This document shows positions 51,401-60,400 of a stretch of 64,000 bases of DNA, piece by piece; position 1 is the first letter of the stretch, and the number at the start of each line of letters is the position of its first letter. Under the pieces are notes generated by a model. The model did not search any database, had not been told where the DNA came from, and saw only the letters and a list, made by a program, of their open reading frames with translations. A program made the translations under genes and the position numbers. The DNA is from Nymphalis io. Taxonomy: Eukaryota; Arthropoda; Insecta; Lepidoptera; Nymphalidae. The stretch is taken from assembly GCF_905147045.1 (NCBI RefSeq), contig NC_065897.1:8137001-8201000 (forward strand), written 5' to 3'.

Positions 51401-54400
51401 ATTTTCGAATAATTATGACTGAAGAATATAATATACATTTTACAATAATAAAAACAGTCGCTTCATTTTAAGCTTAAGGTAGGTATAATATACATGACAC
51501 ATGAATATTCAAACAGCCGGTTTTTTTTTCGAACTGTCTAGTTGCTGTTCGCCCTAATGGCTGTAGAGGCCAACAGCAACTAGACTGTCGGTAGGTACCC
51601 GCGCAATCATCAGTTATTCTACTGCCAAACTTGTAGTGTGTTCTAATTAAAGAGTGAATATGTTATTGCAGGCACGAGGGATGTAGAATCATAGACCTAG
51701 GCTATTGCCTAACCTATTGGTTAGTGATTAATTCAATGGCGGATTTCTAAATAGACTGGCTTCCTAGTCTACACAATGTAGCAAACATTCGAAGACGAAT
51801 TTTTATTCTGCGACCCATGTTTATTTACCTGCATATATTGATAATAAGAAATTGCAAATTTTCTTCTCCTTTACAATAAATAAAGCATCCCATCAAAATC
51901 AAGATTGGCCACATTGACGGTGTACGGAATAATGTTGATGGTTGACGTTCTGCTGACCTGAATCCGGCAACAGCGGCAAATCTCAAGAGAGATTGGCCAA
52001 CTGGGCAGGATATATTATAGTGCTCAAGTGGGTGCGTAAGCACAGGCGCAGTCTATTTCCTCATTCTAAATCCGATGGGACGACTATCCAACTCGACTGA
52101 AATGAGTTCAAGCTCAGGACAAACACTACATTCCATATTCCAGACTATGGGCTGCTACTGAGAATTTTAAACAGAAAAACCTAATAACTTTTTTTACTGA
52201 CTCAACCTGGGATCTACTGTTTTATCTAGCTACTAGAGCAACGAGGCAGTTTTATAAATATGTTAGTTTCACTATTCTTATTGGCAGAGGTGGTTAGTTG
52301 AAAGTCAATCATTTGCGCGCAATACGATTCAATCATTTCAATCGGAAGACGCCCACTGCTGGACAGCGGCCTCTTTCAAAATTTTCCACAATAGCCCGAC
52401 TTGTTCTTCTGCATCCAACAGGTTTCCGCGACCCTTACGAGATCGTCGGTACACGATGCCTGCCTGCGCATGTTACGTTCTCCGCTGCAAGAACCTTTCT
52501 ACCCCAGCAGCGGTTCCACGAGCGATGTGCTCCTCTTACTAAACTTTGATTTAGCCATTTTTTGGGTTATGTTGGTTATTTAGATTCACCAGCGGAGTTC
52601 ATAATTTCTGATTCGATCTTGCATGTTAAACCCAATCATAGCCCACTCCATTGCTCTTACGACCTTGAGCCGTCTTGTGGCCCGTAGTAAGTGACCACGT
52701 ATCTGATGCGGAAGTCATCAATATTTTTATTGCCTTTCTGTTATTAATAAATAAAAAAAAATCCTTACAAAACTATATAACGACGTATATATCACATAAT
52801 TACATGTTTTAATGACGAATAAGCTAGATAATTCATTGAACATATATAATGCCTGTGTGGTATTGACAAGTATAAATTCACGAAAGAGTAAAATTACATA
52901 ATAATAATTCTAACATCAAACAAACAGACAACTGACGAGAAACAATATCACAAGATATAGACATAGATATAATAGTACAAACTCTTTAAGATGAGTTTCC
53001 TCATCGCTATAATTACCATGGGGTCATCACGTGGACCAATTTGGTAGGAAAATATTGTGCTTTGTCATAAGTACCTATTCAATCACCCTAAGCATTCATT
53101 ATACCGGAACAAGAAAACTAAAAGCATCATTGCTTAGCTCAGTTGAAGTGATGTTACGTAACCTGCCCGGTCTATACAAGGCCTTAAGCACCAAAACAAC
53201 AAATTATTGTCATGTAAACTTTATACAATCTTTATACAGCATAATACTACGATACTTTTTTATATTGTAGATAAAAAAACGGACATCTACAAACATGCGG
53301 TGAACCTTGATTTTAAATAATTATGTGTCCGAAATATCCGTTTCTATATTATGACTGATTCCTTAAACAAAACTATATGCAAATAAATTTTAGAATATTT
53401 TAATTTATTTTTCATTAATGCATAAATTATTATTATTTTGTAACATGATGCAAGCTTTATAACAGGCACAACAGATCATTTCTATAATTTTAAATTTTGT
53501 TATTTGTGTACTATACATATAAATAGGGATTTGTTCCCAATAGTTGTATTTATATTCTAAATAATATGATATGTACGAAAGTTTGTTTATTTGCTACTCT
53601 TTTTAAACAATCAAATTTTAAAATTTTGCATACATGTTGTTAGGGGTGCAGGACATAAGGGTATCTAACACTTGTCTCCCTCATATTATATAATATTATT
53701 AAATGTCATTGTATTATGACTTTTTATATGGCCTCTAGAGGCTACAAGAGTTAAAATGAAGTTTCACAATATTTAATTGTTACAGAGTATCATTACATCA
53801 AATACGTAACAGATTACGATGACGTGACCTCTAGAATACGAAAGCTCAATGTTAAATCAACATATTATTGTACTAGCTGCCCGTCCCGAGTTAGTACGGG
53901 TTAATTGACAAACTAATCGTTATATACGATTACTATCCGACTTGCAACTATAAACTAAAACAATATGAAAGTTACATATCAATCGGTTTCGAAGTTTTAG
54001 CGACAAACCGGAAAACAACAAACGAAACGTACTCGTCTCGACACAACCAGAGATATGCGACTAAAAATAAGGTGACATTCTTTATACAAACGTTTAAAAT
54101 TTTAAATGTTCGTTTTGATAAGAATTAATACTATATGGCAAATTAATTAACCTAAAATTTTCATTGTTTTGGTATTTTATATGTCTGTGTATAATTCTAG
54201 TAGCATTCGCAAGCAGGACTGACAATTTTCTTTTAACCACTTTGATATGTAGACGCTGTCTCGTAAGCTACATGGACATTATTATTATTATTTATAGCCT
54301 GTATCACTTTTGAAATTACAAATTATTATAACATGAGATAACATTGGTATGCGTTATTTTTGCGTGAACCCGAAAAAAAAGTACGAACTAAATTAATAAT

Positions 54401-57400
54401 GTACAATATTACTATGCAGAATTGTATTAGATGTCAACAAAAACATTACGTAAATTATTTATAAATGTTATCATAGAACCATATTTACGTTTAATTAGCA
54501 GTTAGGATTACGTTTTAATTTATTAAAATATTATTATTGCTTGGAGGACCCCTCCTTCTCCATGTTGGTGGTACGTGTAGACCTGGTTCGTCAGAGCCGA
54601 GTCTACGTGTGCCTCTACAGATCCCACAATGGTGACTTGGAGACAAGCCGACTATTTGACCATCTTAGTCGGGTGGCAGATGCTGCGCAAGAGCAATTTC
54701 CTAACGCGGAATTGGTGTTTTTGGGGGACTTTAATGCTCACCACGAATCCTGGTTGAAATCCCTCAAAACTGACCATGCTGGAAGGACTGCTCATGCTTT
54801 TGCTCTCACACATGACTTGACCCAACTGGTTGATCAGCCCACCAGGATCCCAGACATTGATGGGCAAGCACCTTCTCTACTGGACCTTCTGCTGACTTCT
54901 CACCCGGTGGAATATCAGGTTGTGGTTCAGGCTCCTCTTGGCTCTTCGGATCACAGCCTTATTTCTACCAGAGTGCCACAGGCCAAGCTGCCGCCACTAG
55001 CGGTATGCAAACGTCGCGTTTGGCACTATAAGTCGGCGGATTGGGACGGTATGCGCGATTACTATGCGTCGGTCCCTTGGAAGGAACGTTGCTTCAGTGG
55101 GAATGACCCGACAGCTAGTGCCGCTGCTGTTGCTGGCGAGATCATGCTGGGAATGGAATACTACATTCCTAGCTCAGATCTCGTCAGTAGGAGTACGCGT
55201 AACCGTTGGTTCACTCGTGAATGTGCCGATGCTGTATCAGCTAAGCAGGCGGCATATCGCAAGTGGATCAACGGCTGCATTAGCGGGGCATCTAACATTG
55301 ACTCACTGAAAGCAAACTATAATAAAAATTCCAAGTCCTGTAGAAAGGCATACACGAGAGCGGATGCACAGCGCATTGTACAGATTGGTCATGACCTTGT
55401 TTCGCATCCTAGGGGCTCCCGTAGCTTCTGGCGTCTGACCAAGTCTGTGCAAAACAATTTCTGTCAACCTTCGCTGCCACCGCTCAGAAATCCGGACGGA
55501 TCGCTAGCTCACAGTCCGCAAGAGCAAGCTGATCTCCTGGCTAAACTCTTTGCCGACAATTCCGTCATCGATGATTGTAGTGCACTGCCACCTACAATAC
55601 CTGCATGTGGCCATACGATGCCTGACATTAAAATCAGGCAACGTGATGTGCGTGCGGAGCTGCAATCACTTGATGTACGGAAAGCTAGCGGTCCCGATGG
55701 AATACCAGCCATAGTGCTGAAGAAGTGCGCAGCGGAGCTGTCTCCTGTGTTAACGCGCCTGTTCCAACTTTCTCTCTCTTCGGGAAGTGTGCCGGAGGCT
55801 TGGAGAAGAGCTAATGTGCAAGCGGTTCCCAAAAAAGGGGATCGGTCTGACCCGGCAAATTATCGGCCAATAGCTATCACCTCAGTACTTTGTAAGGTGA
55901 TGGAACGGATTTTAAACAACCAACTGATCCATTACCTAGAGGATCACTGTCTGATTAATGAACGTCAGTACGGGTTTCGACCAAAACGGTCCACAGGTGA
56001 TCTTCTAGCGTACGTATCACACCTCTGGGGTGAAGCTATCGACAAGCATGGAGAATCGTTGGCTGTCAGCCTCGATATCTCCAAGGCTTTCGACAGGGTC
56101 TGGCACAGAGGTCTTCTCTCCAAGCTACCGGCATATGGTCTGCCTGCTCAGCTATGCACCTGGATTGCCAGCTTCCTACACAAGCGTAGCCTTCGTGTTT
56201 TAGTAGATGGTTGCGCTTCACAATTCTATGTAGTGAATGCTGGGGTCCCCCAGGGATCTGTGCTATCTCCCACACTCTTTCTTTTGCATATCAATGATAT
56301 GCTCTCCCTTGGGAACATACATTGCCATGCAGATGATAGTACAGTGCATGGTGGATACCACGGACGCGCAGTGGCTGGGCGGGCGGAAACTGAGGAGAGG
56401 CGGGAGAATCTTGTCATTGAACTCGATAGGACGTTAGATCTCATCGCCAAATGGGGCTCTGATAATCTTGTTGAGTTTAATGCCAAGAAAACACAGGTAT
56501 GCGCTCTCACGGCGAAAAAGTCAACATTTTCCCCTCTTCCCTCCCTCTGTGGTACTCCGCTGGTGATGCAAAGCAAAATCGCCATGCTGGGGATTGACGT
56601 TCGCTGCGACCTTAGTCCAAGGTATTACATCGAGGCTGTTATAAAAACAGCTTCACGGAAACTCGGAGTTCTGAACAAGGTGCGGCGCTTTTTCACGCCA
56701 CAACAACTGTGCCTGCTGTACAAAACACAGGTACGGTCTTGCGTGGAATATTGCTCGCACCTTTGGGATGGCTCCGCTAAGTACCTACTTGAGGCCTTGG
56801 ACCGGTTGCAGCGACGTGCCGTACGCATTATTGGCGACGTAAAGGTCACAAACACCCTTGAACCTTTACAATTGCGTCGTGAGATAGCAGCACTGAGCGC
56901 TTTCTATCGACTGTATCACGGCGAGTGCTCTGAGGAATTATTCTCTCTAATTCCTGCTTCCCCCTTCCTTCTTAAGTCCACGCGAGCTGGTTCTCGATGT
57001 CACCGCCTAACTGTGACATCAATTCCATCGCGAACAAAGAAATTTGGCAACTCCTTTCTTTGTCGCACTTCCAAAAAATGGAATTCCTTACCAGCTCACG
57101 TATTCCCCTCCTCTTACAACCCGGGTTCCTTCAAACGAGGCGTGAAGAGGCATCTTGCGGGCCGGCAAGGCGAGGGCGGCTAGTGCAGAACGTTTTTCCC
57201 GTCTGTACTGGCCGTCGTCGCGTTTGGACTCTACTACCACTTACCATCAGGTGGAGTAGAGTCATTTGCCCTCCCGGCGATATAAAAAAAAAAAAAAAAA
57301 TTTATTGTAATAAAAAAGTAGATCACTAAACAAAAAACGCACTGAAAAGTCAACAACCTAACATTACGAATACAGTTTCTGTATTGACTAACTGAAAGAC

Positions 57401-60400
57401 ACGGTAATTAGAAATATAAAGAAAAAGTAAAAATATAAGAAACCAAAAAAATAATAATAAACGGTTAATAAATTATATATTGTTGAGCATTATCGACAAA
57501 TAAAAAAAGTAAAATGAACGTAGACGAAGAAAATTGGTAACCACGCCATGCAGATGCCAATCTGTCGAAACTTCAAGCAAATTTGAAAGTATATGATAAT
57601 GGTTAAAACCCGAATATAGTAAATAATAGTAATTGCAGTTCTGAAGTGCTACTAAGCAGAAACGTACAAAATTAGTGAATAATGTTTATAAAACATACTC
57701 ATATATTATTTACTCAAGAATAGTATAGTATTTCGGGCTCAGGGCAGGTCGCCAGAACATCGAAGTCAAGTCAGTCAACTGTTTGAGCCTTTGAGGGCGG
57801 ACCTCGATACCATGGGATGCCGACGTATTTTATGCGGCTGTTAGAGGCAAACCTCCGAAATCGAAATAATATGCCGTAAGAGGGTGGCGGTGGGCAACAG
57901 TTCCGACCTCAAGTAGGATGCAGCAGCGTTCTACAGGAGAACATGCACGCCTATGAACATGGTGCGTCATACCCCATCGACTACCCCGATGGAGTACCAT
58001 TTAATGTCCTTAGCACTTTGCTTTAGAGGCCATTGGTGGACCTCTCACTGTTAAATATAGTTAGTTCTATGCTTGACCACGTGAGGTGATGGACGACTAC
58101 GGATATCTGTGGGTACGACGATGTCCTCTTTCTATTAGTACGGTAGTGTGTTGGCGCGAGGAAGAGGCCTCTACTGAACTGCTCCACCGAATAGGAGAGG
58201 AGACAATTTATCTCACAAAAAAACCCGCTAAGTTTCTTTCGCCGGTTCTTCTTAGGTCAGGCTATTTTCGTTTCAAAACCGGTACAGTGGCTGTTTCATA
58301 TTGACAAACAATAAGTAAGTGTATATTGAATAAAATATTTTGTTTTCTTTTTTTTTTTGTATAATGCAGTATTAAGTTGCTAATCTAATATCATAGGTAA
58401 ATCTACATTCGCATGGCAAGATTGTCATTGAAGACTACAGTTTATTGGTACTGCCTTGAAATGGGCTCCAACATTACTGATTCTTGTAGATGTATATGTC
58501 GCGCATATTATGTTACATGTATATAGGTGATGTTTTTCTAAGCAATCTCGACTATGGTGGCTATTCTCTTTCGAGAACAACCTAGGCTAGCGCATGATAT
58601 AACATATATATAGCACATTAGTATGTGCACAAAAACAAACTCAGTTTCATAAGATAGGACGGCAATAAAATACAATCAGAGGGAGTTTGAGTAACTTTTT
58701 AGCAACCCACGAAAACAGAATCTGCATCTCATAAATTAAGATGTGGCTTTGGTAAAATGTACAGGCACAGTTTGCTTAGATGAATAAATTAAAATATTAC
58801 AAAGCCATCAATGAGTACCAAATTATTTAAGAAAATATTATAATTAAAAAACTGTATACTTTTGTTTAATGGGATGAATGAATAGTAAATAATAATCAAT
58901 TTAAAACCTAATATGCAAGACAATTGAATATGAATTTTTAATTGCGATATGTGACTTCTCACCATTCTGATATAGACACTAGACATACATAATAATTTAT
59001 TTCTGATTGAAAATGTTATAATAGTATGCAAAATATGTGTAATAACTTTAATTAATCAGATTTTAAAATAATGTTTGTAACAGATATTAAAGTGAGTTTG
59101 AGTAGTAGTAGTAAGTAATAGCCTGTGAATGTCCCACTGCTGGGCTAAGGCTTCCCTCTCGTATTATTAAATTCTGTGAAATTTATAATAGTAAACACTG
59201 CATAATAAGTAGCTTTTAAAGTAAGGCAGAGAATAGTTTAAACATTTTTTGGAGGACTATTTAATCAACATTTGGCAGTAGAAATTGTCAAGGTTGTAAA
59301 TGTAATCAGAAAATCAAATCATGTTTGTTGTTTATGTGCTGCCATAGGTTTAAAGTTATTTCAGTGTATGTTTAATAAGTGTCACTCTTTACACTGAAAG
59401 AGAATGATTGGCAAATCAAACTGATGATTAATTTGTTGAACCTATTCCAATCATCTTTTGATTGGATTGGTAGAGCTAAACAAACCTTAGACTTAATATT
59501 TCATCAGATTATAAAGCCCTGCTATATTATGTACTATAAACAGTTCTTCATGAATATATCTTTATTTAGAAAAGAACAGTGCTTCACTCAACTATATATA
59601 AATATCCACATAAATTTTACTTCAAAAATTTTAATGATGACTTTACCAACATTGAAAATGACATGTTCTCGTGTCTCTATGATGAATGCGATAGATTGTT
59701 CAAGATCTTGATCATTCAATCAATCATATCAAGTCAACTCAATGTTAAAGTTGCTTATTTGTCTTTACTCCTGCTGTGGTTGGAATAGATGGATATCAGT
59801 AGGCAACATCAATAATTATATAAATCATACTTACAAATGTCAGAATCTTCACGATTGGGCTGTAATAGTCTGCATTAAATACATACTCCTCTTCTTTTGA
59901 TGACTTATGGACAGTAACACCCAAATCCACAAATTTTAACACTATTAAAAGGCATGTTATTACTAGTTTGGTTATGTTTAATACATTCCATGGTATATTT
60001 CGTTCTTTACTATTATAAATGTAATAGGCATCCAATAGAGCTGCCACCCAAAGGAAAAGACATGGTATCCATACCAACACAGTCTTTTCAAAACATGGTG
60101 TGAACTCGGGATTCTCAGTATACCATGTTAAATTACTGTCCTAAAATTTTATTACAATATTAATAAAGTTTTATATTCATATTTATTTACACTTACAATT
60201 ATTATTATTATTTTATTGCTCATTAACTAACTTAAACAATTCTATTTTCCTTAATGATAAGTAATTATCAATCTGTAAATCTTACTATCTCATTTCATCT
60301 TTCATATTAATGGACAATGTCATCTTCAAGAAAAATAAATAAAATGTACCAATTTATACATTTTAAATAAAATGATTACCTACTTAATAATTAATAAATT

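Larger units (their letters stand above)
51133..59834 (-). other. MRP intron 2 (8.7 kb)
   Basis: The largest intron contains a LINE (54541-57300), SINE and Helitron remnants, and a GC-richer unidentified stretch (57730-58275). No additional exon was recognised. Confidence 0.55.
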
